Notes: a model not told the origin generated them from the letters alone. A stretch of 64,000 nucleotides of DNA from Dehalococcoidia bacterium (GCA_015478665.1 JADMII010000003.1:62001-126000); one strand, 5' to 3'. Shown: positions 9,883-20,162, counted from the first letter of the stretch. Numbers and translations: made by a program.

Positions 9883-9909
9883 CCCGCAGGGTGCGGCAAC
9901 GCTGTTCGG

Positions 9910-10200
9910 CTAGCTGGCGACGGTCGCGTGCTCCTGCTCGAAGCAGCTGCTGCAGTACACCGGCCGGTCGAGGCGCGGGACGAATGGGACGGTCGCGGTG
10001 CCGCCACAGCCTGCGCAGGTGACCGACGTCAACTCGCGGGAGCCCGAGCCGCGGTCACGGCGACGGTTGGCGCGGCAGCTCGGGCAGCGCTGCGGCTCGT
10101 TGAGCAGCCCCTTCTCCAGGTAGAAGCCCTGCTCACCGGCCGTGAACACGAATGGGCCGGAGCAGTCGCGGCAGGTCAACGTCTTGTCTTCGAATGCCAC
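9910..10200 (-). CDS. Zinc-ribbon domain protein
   Basis: VAFEDKTLTCRDCSGPFVFTAGEQGFYLEKGLLNEPQRCPSCRANRRR...VTCAGCGGTATVPFVPRLDRPVYCSSCFEQ; three CxxC pairs plus RCPSC; GTG start after GGAGGATGAG. Confidence 0.88.
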   Translation of the reverse strand: MAFEDKTLTCRDCSGPFVFTAGEQGFYLEKGLLNEPQRCPSCRANRRRDRGSGSRELTSVTCAGCGGTATVPFVPRLDRPVYCSSCFEQEHATVAS

Positions 10201-10582
10201 CTCATCCTCCTTGAGACAGGTAGTGAATAGAGCGCGTAGGGTTGCGCCGCCACGGCGCCTAATGTAGGTGAGTCCAATTCTTCCAGTCAAGCGATCCGGG
10301 CGAAAATGCGCGCATTGCGCCCGTAACATGTCAACTGCAAGCTCAGACGGGCGCTGAGGGCCGCTGTCCGGACCGCTGCACGCCTGAACGCGAGAGCCGC
10401 GCTCGGTCGAGGCCGCGTCGCGCGGCAGCGGCGTCATCTGCCAGTGGCGACGTGAGCCCACGCTCGACCGTTCGGCTCGGTGGCCTTGGCGAAGCTGCAG
10501 GCGGGCGGCCCGTCGCCCGCGTCGAGCGGCCGGCGACGGCGCCCGGGCGGCTGCATCGCCAACGCGTCCGTTACCCTGACCC

Positions 10583-11683
10583 ATGCGCATCGACATCGTG
10601 ACGCTCTTCCCGGAGATGTTCGCCGGTCCCTTCGACGCCAGCATCGTCGCGCGGGCGCGCGCGTCCGGTGCGGTCGAGGTGGCGCTCCACGACCCGCGGG
10701 CCTACACGACCGACCGCCACCACGTGGTCGACGACTACGCGTACGGCGGCGGGCCCGGGATGGTGATGAAACCGGAGCCGCTCTTCGACTGTGTGGACGC
10801 CGTGCAGGCGATGGACCAGCCGCCCGGACGCGTCGTTCTGCTGACGCCGCAGGGACGGATGCTGACGCACGCCGTCGTCCGGGAGCTGGCCGCGGAGCCG
10901 CGGCTGGTGGTCATCTGCGGTCACTACGAAGGCGTCGACGAGCGGGTGCGCAGCGCGCTCGCCGACGACGAGATTAGCATCGGCGACTACGTGCTGTCCG
11001 GCGGCGAACCGGCGGCGATCGTGCTGGTGGACGCGGCGGTGCGGCACCAGCCGGGCGTGCTGGGCTCGCAGGCATCGCTCGAAGAGGAGTCGCACGCGCA
11101 GGGGCTGCTGGAGTATCCGCAGTACACGCGGCCGGCTGAATATCGCGGCCTGGCCGTGCCGGAGGTGCTGCTCTCCGGCGACCACGCGGCGGTCGCGCGC
11201 TGGCGGCGACGGCAGAGCATCGAGCGCACGGCGGCGCGCCGGCCGGACCTGCTCGCGCGGGCGGCGCTGACGGCGGCGGAGCGGTGGCTGCTCGCAGCAG
11301 CGGCGGGAGCTTCGCGCGAAGTGTCTCTTGCCGAAGTGACGGTGACCACACCGGACCTCGAGCGATCGGTCATGTTCTACGCGGCGATCTTGGGCGACGC
11401 GGGCGACCGGCTTTCTGCGGATCGGCACGAGTTCCGACTGCAGCCGCTCGTGCTGGCGATCATCCGGTCGAAGCCAGAGCGGCCGCCGGCTGTGGAGGCG
11501 GACGCGGACGACGAGAGGATGACGTTCGCCGTCGACGACGCGCGGGCGGCGCAGGTGCGCGTGCGTGCGGCAGGGGCGCTGTGGGTCGAGCGCCGCGTGC
11601 ACAGACGCGCAGGCGCGCGGTCGTTCTTCGCGCGCGACCCCGATGGGAACGTGCTGTGCTTCGCCGAAGAGGAGCCTCCATGA
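10583..11683 (+). CDS. trmD: tRNA (guanine-N1)-methyltransferase TrmD fused to C-terminal VOC/glyoxalase-like domain
   Basis: [13 protein letters not shown]...[18 protein letters not shown]...[14 protein letters not shown]...[14 protein letters not shown] (TrmD knot), then in-frame [25 protein letters not shown]...[16 protein letters not shown] (VOC). Confidence 0.93.
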   Translation: MRIDIVTLFPEMFAGPFDASIVARARASGAVEVALHDPRAYTTDRHHVVDDYAYGGGPGMVMKPEPLFDCVDAVQAMDQPPGRVVLLTPQGRMLTHAVVRELAAEPRLVVICGHYEGVDERVRSALADDEISIGDYVLSGGEPAAIVLVDAAVRHQPGVLGSQASLEEESHAQGLLEYPQYTRPAEYRGLAVPEVLLSGDHAAVARWRRRQSIERTAARRPDLLARAALTAAERWLLAAAAGASREVSLAEVTVTTPDLERSVMFYAAILGDAGDRLSADRHEFRLQPLVLAIIRSKPERPPAVEADADDERMTFAVDDARAAQVRVRAAGALWVERRVHRRAGARSFFARDPDGNVLCFAEEEPP

Positions 11684-11942
11684 CGCATCCGGCGCTGCGG
11701 CGGCGGCGTTCGCGCTGCCCCGCGCGCAGGCGACGTGTCGGCGGGAGTGGGGTCCTCGGCGGCACTCGCGCCCGCCGGCCGCCGCCCGGGCGTGGCCGTA
11801 GCGCGATCGTGCCTGCGTGATCGTCGATTCGGTCATCTCCGCCGCTCACGGCTGGATACGCGCGCCGTCGCGCAGACGGGAGCTTCCGTCGCCGATTCTC
11901 GCTTCGTTCCTCCGGAGGCGATGGTATGGCGTCGCAACGGAT

Positions 11943-11980
11943 GTCTGTCAGGTAGACGACAGACTGTAGACGGCAGACAG
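11943..11980. repeat. 14-nt imperfect tandem repeat with embedded inverted repeat upstream of Crp/Fnr gene
   Basis: GTAGACGACAGACT (11952-11965) followed directly by GTAGACGGCAGACA (11966-11979); GTCTGTC (11943-11949) pairs with GACAGAC (11958-11964). Confidence 0.6.
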
Positions 11981-11994
11981 CCTACGCTCGTGCC

Positions 11995-12714
11995 GTGCTT
12001 CATGGAGCCCCAGGGTCATTCGGCAACCGCGTCCTGGACTCGGTGTCGCCTTCGGCTCTCGAAGGCGTCGCGCCGTACCTCGAAGAACTGATCCTGCCCC
12101 GCCGCGAGCAGCTTGTGCGTCCGTACGAGAGGACGGATCAGATCTACTTCCCACTCTCTGCCGTCGTCTCGTGGATCAGCGCGCTGCCGAGCGGCGCCAC
12201 GATCGAGGTGGCGACCATCGGCAACGAAGGGGTGGTGGGCGCATCGGCGCTGCGCGGCGAGCGGCGCTCGCCGTTCCTCGTGATGAACCAGGTTGCGGGG
12301 GCGGCGCTGCGGATGCCACTGGGGCTCTTCGAGCAGGCGCTCGAGACGAGCGCCGAACTGCGCGGCGTGATCGCGCGCTACGTCTCGGCGTTCATCGTGC
12401 AGCTCGGACAGTCGGGCGCGTGCAACGGGTTGCACAGCGTGACGGCGCGCTGCGCGCGCTGGCTGCTGATGACGCAGGATCGCGTCGCCAAGCCCGACTT
12501 CGGCATGACGCACGAGCTGCTGGCGGAGATGCTCGGCGTGGCGCGCCCGACGGTGACGGAGGCGCTCGGCGAGCTGCAGGCGCGCGGCGCCATCCAGTCG
12601 ATCTGGGGCCAGATCCGCATCCTCGACCGCGGCGCGCTCGAAGGCGCGGCATGCGAGTGCTACGGCATTATCAGTTCGGCGTATCGCGACGCGCGTATGC
12701 CGCCGGAGGGGTGA
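11995..12714 (+). CDS. Crp/Fnr family transcriptional regulator
   Basis: YLEELILPRREQLVRPYERTDQIYFPLSAVVSWI...EVATIGNEGVVG cyclic-nucleotide-binding-like fold; C-term HTH LLAEMLGVARPTVTEALGELQARGAI. Confidence 0.88.
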   Translation: MLHGAPGSFGNRVLDSVSPSALEGVAPYLEELILPRREQLVRPYERTDQIYFPLSAVVSWISALPSGATIEVATIGNEGVVGASALRGERRSPFLVMNQVAGAALRMPLGLFEQALETSAELRGVIARYVSAFIVQLGQSGACNGLHSVTARCARWLLMTQDRVAKPDFGMTHELLAEMLGVARPTVTEALGELQARGAIQSIWGQIRILDRGALEGAACECYGIISSAYRDARMPPEG

Positions 12715-12772
12715 TCGCGCGGGAGGGAGCGGGGTAGGGGAGCAGGAACCGCGGAGCGCCGCGCTTCCCGGG

Positions 12773-15607
12773 CTACTCGACGAAGGCCAGCACTTCCTCT
12801 TCCGCCAGCGGGCCGCGGGCGACTTCCAGCTCGCCCCAGTTCTTGCCCGTCTTGACATCGATCACCAGCGGCACGACGAGGTCGAGCGACTGCGGCATGA
12901 TGCGCAGGCACATCTCGCGCACGTCGTCGAGCTCCGAGCGCGGGCCTTCGAAGATCAGCTCGTCGTGTACCTGCAGGATCATCCGGCTCCGCATGCCGCG
13001 TTCGCTGATCTCTTCGTCGATGCGGTTCATCGCCACCTTGATGATGTCGCTGGCGGTGCCCTGGACCGGCATGTTGATCGCCATGCGCTCCCCCGACGAG
13101 CGCACCTGGAAGTTCGACGAGCGGATCTCCGGGATGTAGCGGCGGCGGCCCATCAGCGTCTCCGCGTAGCCGAGTCGACGGCAGCTCTCGATGGCGCCGT
13201 CGCGCCAGCCGCGGACGCTGGCGTAGCGCTCGAAGTAGCGGCGGATGAACTCCGCCGCCTCCTCGCGCGAGATGCGCTCCTTCGTCGAGAGGCCGTACTC
13301 GCTCAGCCCGTAGAGCACGCCGAAGTTGAAGACCTTGGCGCGGCGCCGCTGCTCCGCGCTGACGTCGTCGAGCGCGACGGCGAAGACGTTCGAGGCGGTG
13401 GCGGCGTGGATGTCGGTGTCGCTGCGGAAGGCCTCGATCAGCGCCGGGTCCTGGCTCAGGTGCGCCATGATGCGCAGCTCGACCTGCGAGTAATCGGCGG
13501 CGAGCAGCATCGGGTCGTCGCCGATGTCGCGGGCGATGAAGGCGCGGCGGATGGCATTGCCGTAGCCCGTGCGCACGGGGATGTTCTGGAGGTTGGGGTC
13601 GTTCGAAGAGAGGCGGCCTGTCGCCGCGGTCGTCTGGTTGAAGGTGGTGTGGATGCGGTGCGTCTTCGGGTTGACGAGCGCCGGCAGGGCATCGACGTAT
13701 GTCCCCTTGAGCTTGGCGACCGCGCGATGGCGAAGGATCAGGCCGATGACGGGGTGCGCCTCGCGCAGCTGCTCCATCGATACGGCGTCGGTGGTGTAGC
13801 CGAGCTTGGTCTTGCGCGTCTTCGGGAGGCCGATCTCGCCGAAGAGCACCTGCGAGAGCTGCTGCGGCGAGCCGATGTTGAACTCGTGGCCGACGGAGGC
13901 GTAGATCTCGCGCTCGATCGTCTCGAGCTCGTCCTGCATCTCGCGCGACATCGCGACGAGGATCGACTGGTCGACGGCGACACCGGTGCCCTCCATGCGC
14001 GCGAGCACGGCCATCAACGGCATCTCGACGTCGTCGAACAGCGGCCAGAGGTTGCGTTGCCTGAGCTCGGCGGCGAGGACGTCGGCGGCCTGCAACTGCG
14101 CGTCACCGTGCGCGCAGCAGTAGTCGCAGGCGGTGTCGAGGGCAACGGCCGACATGGTGATCTGGTTCTTGCCGGCCCTGCCGATGAGGTCGATCAGCAG
14201 TGGGATCTGCATGTGCAGGCGGTCGAAGGCGAGCGTCTGCACCGACATGTTCTGCTCGCCGAGGAGGTACGCGGCGATCATCGTATCGAAGCGCATGCCG
14301 CGCATCTCGACGCCGTGGTTGGCGAGCACCAGCGCATCGAAGTGGCCGTTGTGCGTGACCTTGGTCAACGCCGCGTCTTCGAGCAGCGGGCGCAGCGCAT
14401 CGAGCACGGAGTCCGCGGCCAATTGGTCGCCGTCTTCGAGTGAGAGCTGGTGGCCGACGGGGATGTACGCCGCTTCACCGGGCTTCGTCGCGACGGCGAT
14501 GCCGACGAGCAGGCCGCGCATACCGTTGGCGTCGCTGTTCTCGACGTGCACGGCGATGCGGCCCGAAGCGCGCGCTTCGTTGACGAGCGCGTCGAGCGAC
14601 GTCCGGTCGCGGATCGTGCGATAGTGGCGGGCGGCAGCGACAGCCGTACGCTTCGCCTCGTGCTGCGCCTCACCGAGCTGATCGGGGATGCGCGGAATCA
14701 GGCTGCGGAACTCGAGCTCGTGGAACAGCGTCTCGACGCGCTCACGGTCGAAGTTCTGGAGGCGGCAGGCTTCGAGGTCGAGCTGCGTCGGCGCGGCGCG
14801 CTCGATCGTCGCCATGTCCTTGCTGACGCGGGCCTGCTGCTCGTGCTCGCGCAGATTGGCGCGGAGCTTCTCCGGCGTCACCTCGTCGATGCGGTCGTAG
14901 ATCGCCTCGACGCTGCCGAACTGCTGGAGCAGCCTGGTGGCGGTCTTCTCGCCGATGCCCGGGACGCCGGCGATGTTGTCGGAGGTGTCGCCCTTGAGGC
15001 CCTTGTAGTCGGGGATCTGCGCCGGTTCGAGGCCGTAGCGCTCGCGGACGCCGGCCTCGTCGTACGTGACAGCGGGCGCGGCCTTGATGTAGGGACGGTA
15101 CATGAAGACCTGGACGCCGGGCTCGACGAGCTGCAGCAGGTCGCTGTCGAGCGTGGCCACGTAGGTGTCGACGCCCTGCGCGCGCGCCTGGCGGGCGAGC
15201 GTGCCGAGCACGTCGTCGGCCTCGAAGCCGGGCTCCTCGAACACGGGCATCTTGAAGGCGTCGAGCACCTCGCGGATGCGCGCCGCCTGGCGCTTGAGGT
15301 CGTCGGGCATGGCGGCGCGCGTGGCCTTGTACGTGGCGTCTTTCTCGTGCCGGAAGGTCTTCGCCGGCGCGTCGAGGGCGACGGCGAGGTGCGTCGGTTG
15401 CAGGCGGTCGAGGACGCTGAGGAGCGTGCTGGTGAAGCCGTAGACGGCGGTCGTGATCTCGCCGGTGCGCTTGACGGAGAACTCGACGGGCGCGCTGTTC
15501 CTGCTGCCCTGGAAGACCATGAAGGAGCGATAGATCAGGCTATGGCCGTCGACGAGGACGAGCCGCGGCGCGGCGGCGGTGGGCTGCTTCGATCGTTTGG
15601 CGGGCAC
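12773..15607 (-). CDS. polA: DNA polymerase I
   Basis: 944 aa; N-term 5' nuclease (LVLVDGHSLIYRSF, EADDVLGTLA, GLKGDTSDNIAGVPGIGEKTATRLL), polymerase motifs DYSQVELRIMAHLS, RRAKVFNFGVLYGLSEYG, LQVHDELIFE. Confidence 0.97.
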   Translation of the reverse strand: MPAKRSKQPTAAAPRLVLVDGHSLIYRSFMVFQGSRNSAPVEFSVKRTGEITTAVYGFTSTLLSVLDRLQPTHLAVALDAPAKTFRHEKDATYKATRAAMPDDLKRQAARIREVLDAFKMPVFEEPGFEADDVLGTLARQARAQGVDTYVATLDSDLLQLVEPGVQVFMYRPYIKAAPAVTYDEAGVRERYGLEPAQIPDYKGLKGDTSDNIAGVPGIGEKTATRLLQQFGSVEAIYDRIDEVTPEKLRANLREHEQQARVSKDMATIERAAPTQLDLEACRLQNFDRERVETLFHELEFRSLIPRIPDQLGEAQHEAKRTAVAAARHYRTIRDRTSLDALVNEARASGRIAVHVENSDANGMRGLLVGIAVATKPGEAAYIPVGHQLSLEDGDQLAADSVLDALRPLLEDAALTKVTHNGHFDALVLANHGVEMRGMRFDTMIAAYLLGEQNMSVQTLAFDRLHMQIPLLIDLIGRAGKNQITMSAVALDTACDYCCAHGDAQLQAADVLAAELRQRNLWPLFDDVEMPLMAVLARMEGTGVAVDQSILVAMSREMQDELETIEREIYASVGHEFNIGSPQQLSQVLFGEIGLPKTRKTKLGYTTDAVSMEQLREAHPVIGLILRHRAVAKLKGTYVDALPALVNPKTHRIHTTFNQTTAATGRLSSNDPNLQNIPVRTGYGNAIRRAFIARDIGDDPMLLAADYSQVELRIMAHLSQDPALIEAFRSDTDIHAATASNVFAVALDDVSAEQRRRAKVFNFGVLYGLSEYGLSTKERISREEAAEFIRRYFERYASVRGWRDGAIESCRRLGYAETLMGRRRYIPEIRSSNFQVRSSGERMAINMPVQGTASDIIKVAMNRIDEEISERGMRSRMILQVHDELIFEGPRSELDDVREMCLRIMPQSLDLVVPLVIDVKTGKNWGELEVARGPLAEEEVLAFVE

Positions 15608-15827
15608 GCTGTGATTATAGGCCGTGAGGCGTGCGTGATGGGCGTGAGAGGTGGGAGGTGAAGCTCGTTGTGTGAGGGAGCGCCGATCAGCCGGGACGAA
15701 GCAGGCCGGAATCTGGCTCGAGCCTCAGCCTCCGGCCTCCGCCCTCCAGCAGCAGCGTCCACCCTCGGCACCGCCCCAACCGGCCTCTGACCTCCCGCGC
15801 CCAACTGCCGGCCGTGCGGCACGTCAA

Positions 15828-16721
15828 CTACCGAAGGGCGATGATGGCGGCGGCAAGGAGGATCGCTTCGGCGCTGATCGCAGCGAGGAGGAGGACGTAG
15901 CCCACCATGCGCTCCCAGGAGTGGGCGACGAAGCCGACCGCGAGGTTCATCAGCAGCAGGATGATGCCCGCCGCGGGCAGCTTCAGCAACTCGCTCTTCG
16001 AGCCGATGCGGGTGACGCCGCTCAGCTGCGGAAACGGCAGGGCGACGCTCGCGGGCAGGTGCGGGTACTGGCGGTAGATGTAGGCGAACATGGCGAAGAA
16101 CGTCGCGAAGGCGGCGAGCGCCAGCATCTGGGCGGCACGGTCCTCCCAGAACGGCTGCGCCGCGAGGTAGAGGCGGTCGGGAGCCTGCGGCACGGCGACG
16201 AGCGAGCCGAGCCGCTGCTGCGCCTGCACGGCCTCGGCGAAGGCGACGTCGTCTTCGACGCTGATGCCGTATGAGCCGCCGGACGTGACGACGTACAGCA
16301 GATCCTCCGGCGAGCGGTGGGTCGAGTAGACGAGGGTCTCGCCGATCCCCCCTTCGACGTCGGCGCGGCCGACGTGGTGCCCGAGCCAGCTGACGCCCGA
16401 GACGTGCGGCGGCGGCAGCTCGCGGCCCGGCACGAGGCGCTCGATTTGGGGCATCGGCACGAGCTGCCTGACGTCGCCCCAGACGATGGTGAGGACGTTG
16501 CGGTCGAGGACATAGCGCATGGTGCTGAGGCTGTACGTCCAGTAGGCGAAGAGGACGCCGATGAAGAAGAAGATCGTCGCGGTGACGTAGAGCGGGACGG
16601 AGCTCAGCGCCACGTCCTGCGTCGCGCCGCGCACCGAGAGCGCTGCGGTGAGGGCGAAGCACCAGGCGGCGATGCCGCCGCCGAACAGCGAGCCAATGGT
16701 GCGCGGTGGCCGGAACTCCAT
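15828..16721 (-). CDS. Membrane protein with bacterial PH-like domain
   Basis: N-term TM helices, SLSTMRYVLDRNVLTIVWGDVRQLVPMPQIERLVPG (PH-like), two C-term TM segments; start ATG 16721 overlaps ilvE stop. Confidence 0.7.
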   Translation of the reverse strand: MEFRPPRTIGSLFGGGIAAWCFALTAALSVRGATQDVALSSVPLYVTATIFFFIGVLFAYWTYSLSTMRYVLDRNVLTIVWGDVRQLVPMPQIERLVPGRELPPPHVSGVSWLGHHVGRADVEGGIGETLVYSTHRSPEDLLYVVTSGGSYGISVEDDVAFAEAVQAQQRLGSLVAVPQAPDRLYLAAQPFWEDRAAQMLALAAFATFFAMFAYIYRQYPHLPASVALPFPQLSGVTRIGSKSELLKLPAAGIILLLMNLAVGFVAHSWERMVGYVLLLAAISAEAILLAAAIIALR

Positions 16722-17686
16722 CAGGCGTTCATCTTGGCGGCGTTGGCCGCGGGCGCCGCCTCGCCGGCCGGTTTGACTGCGACGACCCAGTCCGCGTACT
16801 TCTGGTTGCGGCCGCGCAGCACGTCGAAGAAGAGCGCCTGCAGCTTCTTCGTCACCGGCCCGAGGGCGCCGCTGCCGACGCGACGGCGATCGACTTCGAT
16901 CACCGGCGAGATGTGGGCGGCGGTGCCCGTGAGGAAGCACTCGTCGGCGACGTACAGCTCGCTGCGGTCGATCGTGCGCTCGATCACTTCGAGGCCGAGC
17001 TCGTCCTGCGCCAGTTGCATGACGGAGGCGAGGGTGATGCCTTCGAGCACGTTGTCGCTGCGTTCCGGTGTGATCAGGCGGTGGTGGCGGAGGATGACGA
17101 CGTTCTCGCCCGAGCCTTCGGAGACGTGGCCGTCGTCGCTGAGCATGATCGCCTCGTCGAAGCCGTTCTCCATCGCCTCGGTCTTGGCCAGCGCGGAGTT
17201 GACGTAGAGGCCGTTGACCTTGGCGCGCGCCGGGATGGACGTATCGGGGACGCGCCGCCAGGACGATGTCTGGCAGCGGATGCCGGCCTCGACGTCGAGG
17301 TAGTTGCCGAAGGGCAGGACGAACATCAGGTAGTCGTCGGCGACATCGTGCAGGCGCGGGCCGATGACCTCGCCGCTCTTGTAGGCGATCGGGCGGATGT
17401 AGACGTCCTCGCGGAAGCCGCAGCGCCTGACCACCTGCTCGCAGATGTCGACGAGCTCATCGACGTCCTGCGGCAGGGCGATCTTCATAATCTGGGCGGA
17501 CATCTTGATGCGCTCGAAGTGCTCGCGCGGGCGGAAGAGGAGGATCTCGTCGCGCTCCTCGCTCCAGTTCCCGCGGATGCCCTCGAAGACGGCGGTGCCA
17601 TAGAGGAAGGCGTGCGTCATGACGGGCAGGCGAGCCTCAACGAGCGGGACGATGCGCTTCTCGAAGTAGGCGTAGCTTGTCGGCAT
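16721..17686 (-). CDS. ilvE: Branched-chain amino acid aminotransferase
   Basis: THAFLYGTAVFEGIRGNW, KVNGLYVNSALAKTEAMENGFDEAIMLSDDGHVSEGSGENVVIL, FLTGTAAHISPVIEVD. Confidence 0.95.
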   Translation of the reverse strand: MPTSYAYFEKRIVPLVEARLPVMTHAFLYGTAVFEGIRGNWSEERDEILLFRPREHFERIKMSAQIMKIALPQDVDELVDICEQVVRRCGFREDVYIRPIAYKSGEVIGPRLHDVADDYLMFVLPFGNYLDVEAGIRCQTSSWRRVPDTSIPARAKVNGLYVNSALAKTEAMENGFDEAIMLSDDGHVSEGSGENVVILRHHRLITPERSDNVLEGITLASVMQLAQDELGLEVIERTIDRSELYVADECFLTGTAAHISPVIEVDRRRVGSGALGPVTKKLQALFFDVLRGRNQKYADWVVAVKPAGEAAPAANAAKMNA

Positions 17687-17836
17687 GGCGGCTCCTCTCG
17701 GCCGGGGATGACGATTATAGGCTGCGACCGCCGGGGCGAACAAGGATCATTCCGGTGATCAATTCGGTTCATCGACTCAAGGGACGACCCGGGCACGACG
17801 ATACGCAAGGAGATGGGGCGATGACTGGCGGGACGG

Positions 17837-18640
17837 ATGGACGACTTGGCGCCAACGGCCAACCGCTGGCTCGCGCGGATCGCCTGCGCGATCGGCGCTG
17901 CCGTGACGACGCTGCTGATCGGCGCCGCGCACGGCCTCCTGCGTGCGGAAGCGCATGCGGCGAGCGTGCTGCCGACGGTCGCTGCGGGCAGCATCGAGAA
18001 CTGGCTGATCCCCGGGCATCATGATGCGGCGTACTGGCTGCAGCGGCTCGTGCCGGCGGGCGTCGGCACGGCGCCGGCCGTCGGGCTCTGGTGGTCGTTC
18101 TTCTACGTGCCGCCGCTGCTGGCGGCCTTGGCCCTCGCGACGCTCGGTCCGCGACAGTGCCTGCGGCTGCTGTTCCTGTACGCGGCGGTGCTGTTCGCGG
18201 CCGATGCCATCTTCGCGCTGCTGCCGACGATGCCGCCATGGATGGCGGACGGCACGCCGCGGTTGATCACGCAATCGGCAGGGAGCCTCACGCGCTTCGA
18301 TACCAACCCGACGGCGGCGTTCCCGAGCCTGCACGTCGCGGTGCCGACCGTGATGGCGATCTGGTACTGCCGCCACGAGCAGCGATGGTGCAAGGTGCTG
18401 GGCGCGCTCCTGCTGCTGCGCGCCGCCCTCGTCTTCTGGGCCGTGGTCTATACGGGGGAGCACTACCTGCTCGACGGGGTCGGCGGGTTCTCGCTGGCCT
18501 GGAGCGTGTACTGGCTCGCGGATCGTCTGGGCTTGGCGCAGGACCGCCGGCCGGCGGCGGCGCGCGGGTCGCCAGTCAGCGAAGGCGCACCAGTCATCGA
18601 CGGCGCCGAGGAGTGGGAGGCGCAGCGCGCCGTGGCGTAG
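17837..18640 (+). CDS. PAP2 / inositolphosphotransferase-like membrane protein
   Basis: AAFPSLHVAVP and VVYTGEHYLLDGVGG phosphatase motifs with several TM helices. Confidence 0.82.
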   Translation: MDDLAPTANRWLARIACAIGAAVTTLLIGAAHGLLRAEAHAASVLPTVAAGSIENWLIPGHHDAAYWLQRLVPAGVGTAPAVGLWWSFFYVPPLLAALALATLGPRQCLRLLFLYAAVLFAADAIFALLPTMPPWMADGTPRLITQSAGSLTRFDTNPTAAFPSLHVAVPTVMAIWYCRHEQRWCKVLGALLLLRAALVFWAVVYTGEHYLLDGVGGFSLAWSVYWLADRLGLAQDRRPAAARGSPVSEGAPVIDGAEEWEAQRAVA

Positions 18641-18703
18641 CCCGCCGTTGCTCGCCTGTCCCGACGGCGGTATCGTCGCGGCATCAGGCCGAGGAGGGCT
18701 GCG

Positions 18704-19543
18704 ATGACGGACGCGACGACGCGCATCGGCAACGTGACGATCACGGCGCTCGTGGACACGCGCACGAAGGGGCCGTGCACGTTGTTGTTCCCCGGCGTGC
18801 CGGCCGAGGCGTGGGAGGCGCACCGGGCGCACCTCATCGACGACCCGCCGAACGTCCCCATCACGATCACCAGCTACCTCGTGCGCTCGTCGGGGAAGAC
18901 GGTGCTCGTCGACACGGGCATCGGCGCGAAGGACCGGTCGCTGGCGCGCAACGGCCGGCTGCCGGAAGCGCTGACCGAAGCGGGCGTGCGGCCGGACGAG
19001 ATCGATATCGTCCTGGCGACGCACATGCACATCGACCACGTCGGCTGGCACACGACCGCAGTCGGGGAAGCGTTCCTGCCGACGTTCCCCAAGGCGCGGC
19101 ACGTGTTCCATCGCCGGGAGTGGGAGCACTGGACGCCGACCGATGTGGCGCACGCGCCGGGGAACGAGCACATCGTCGACTGCGTGCTGCCGCTCGAGGA
19201 GACGGCGGCGATCGAGCTCGTCGACGGTGAGCAGGCGCTGACGGACGAACTGACGCTGCTGCCGACGCCGGGCCACACCCCCGGGCACGTCGCCGTCGCG
19301 ATCGCGTCGGCCGGCGAGGCGGGCGTGATCATCGGGGACGTCTGCCATCATCCGGCGCAGATGGTGGAGACGGGGTGGACGCCGCTGTTCGACGCGAACC
19401 CCCTGCTGGCGAGCGGGAGCCGCGCCGCGCTGATGCAGAAGATCGAGGACGAGCGCCTGCTCGTGGCGGCGGGTCACTTCGCCCATCCAGGGTTCGGGCG
19501 GCTGGTGCGGGTCGACGGCCGGCGGAGCTGGCGCGCGCTGTAG
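18704..19543 (+). CDS. MBL-fold metallohydrolase
   Basis: LATHMHIDHVGWHT (HxHxDH), TPGHTPGHVAVAI, GDVCHHPAQM. Confidence 0.9.
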   Translation: MTDATTRIGNVTITALVDTRTKGPCTLLFPGVPAEAWEAHRAHLIDDPPNVPITITSYLVRSSGKTVLVDTGIGAKDRSLARNGRLPEALTEAGVRPDEIDIVLATHMHIDHVGWHTTAVGEAFLPTFPKARHVFHRREWEHWTPTDVAHAPGNEHIVDCVLPLEETAAIELVDGEQALTDELTLLPTPGHTPGHVAVAIASAGEAGVIIGDVCHHPAQMVETGWTPLFDANPLLASGSRAALMQKIEDERLLVAAGHFAHPGFGRLVRVDGRRSWRAL

Positions 19544-19564
19544 CGCCGATGCGGCCGGGCGCGC

Positions 19565-19999
19565 TCAGCGCCTGCCATTCGTGCGCCGCGGCGACAGCTC
19601 GCCGCGGCGAATGTCCGCCGGGATCGGCTCGTCGTCGTCATCGGCGGCGCCGTGTCGGATGCGGATGAACTGCTTCTGCAACTCGGCGAGCTGCGCGTCG
19701 GAGAGCTCTTCGAGGCCGACGAGGCCGGTGCGGGCGCCCTTCACGCCGCGCAGCAACTCATCGAGCTTGAGGTTGAACGACTTGGCGTCACGGTTCTGCG
19801 TGTTCTGGATGAGAAACACCATGAGGAACGTGACGATCGTCGTGCCGGTGTTGATGACGAGCTGCCAGGCGTTCGAAAAGCCGAACAGCGGACCGATCAG
19901 CGCCCAGACGATGATCACCGTGACCGCGGTCAGGAAGGCCCAAGCGGAACCGACGACCTGTGCGGTCAGGTGCGCGAACCGCCGAAAGTGATCTTGCAT
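19565..19999 (-). CDS. Low-affinity iron permease family protein
   Basis: FLTAVTVIIVWALIGPLFGFSNAWQLVINTGTTIVTFLMVFLIQNTQNRDAKSFNLKLDELLR. Confidence 0.85.
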   Translation of the reverse strand: MQDHFRRFAHLTAQVVGSAWAFLTAVTVIIVWALIGPLFGFSNAWQLVINTGTTIVTFLMVFLIQNTQNRDAKSFNLKLDELLRGVKGARTGLVGLEELSDAQLAELQKQFIRIRHGAADDDDEPIPADIRRGELSPRRTNGRR

Positions 20000-20162
20000 G
20001 GCGTACTATTGTCCGCTTCACATGCGCGGCCGCTGACGCCGACGGCCAACCGCCTATCGGACGCGTGACAGTCCGCCGCACCCCTTCTGGGCATCGTCGA
20101 AGATGGAGGTCGCGCCAGAACGCCGAGACGCGGGTGATTCGCTGCGGTCGCGGCCGGTCGCC

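Noticed and set aside
12965-15661. Long plus ORFs (492 and 403 aa)
   Set aside because: Antisense shadows of polA.
15700-15827. C-rich tract downstream of the PH-like gene as G-quadruplex regulator
   Set aside because: GC-rich low complexity but no regular G-run spacing clear enough to claim.
17777-19486. 569-aa minus ORF
   Set aside because: Antisense to PAP2 and MBL-fold genes, Arg-rich shadow translation.
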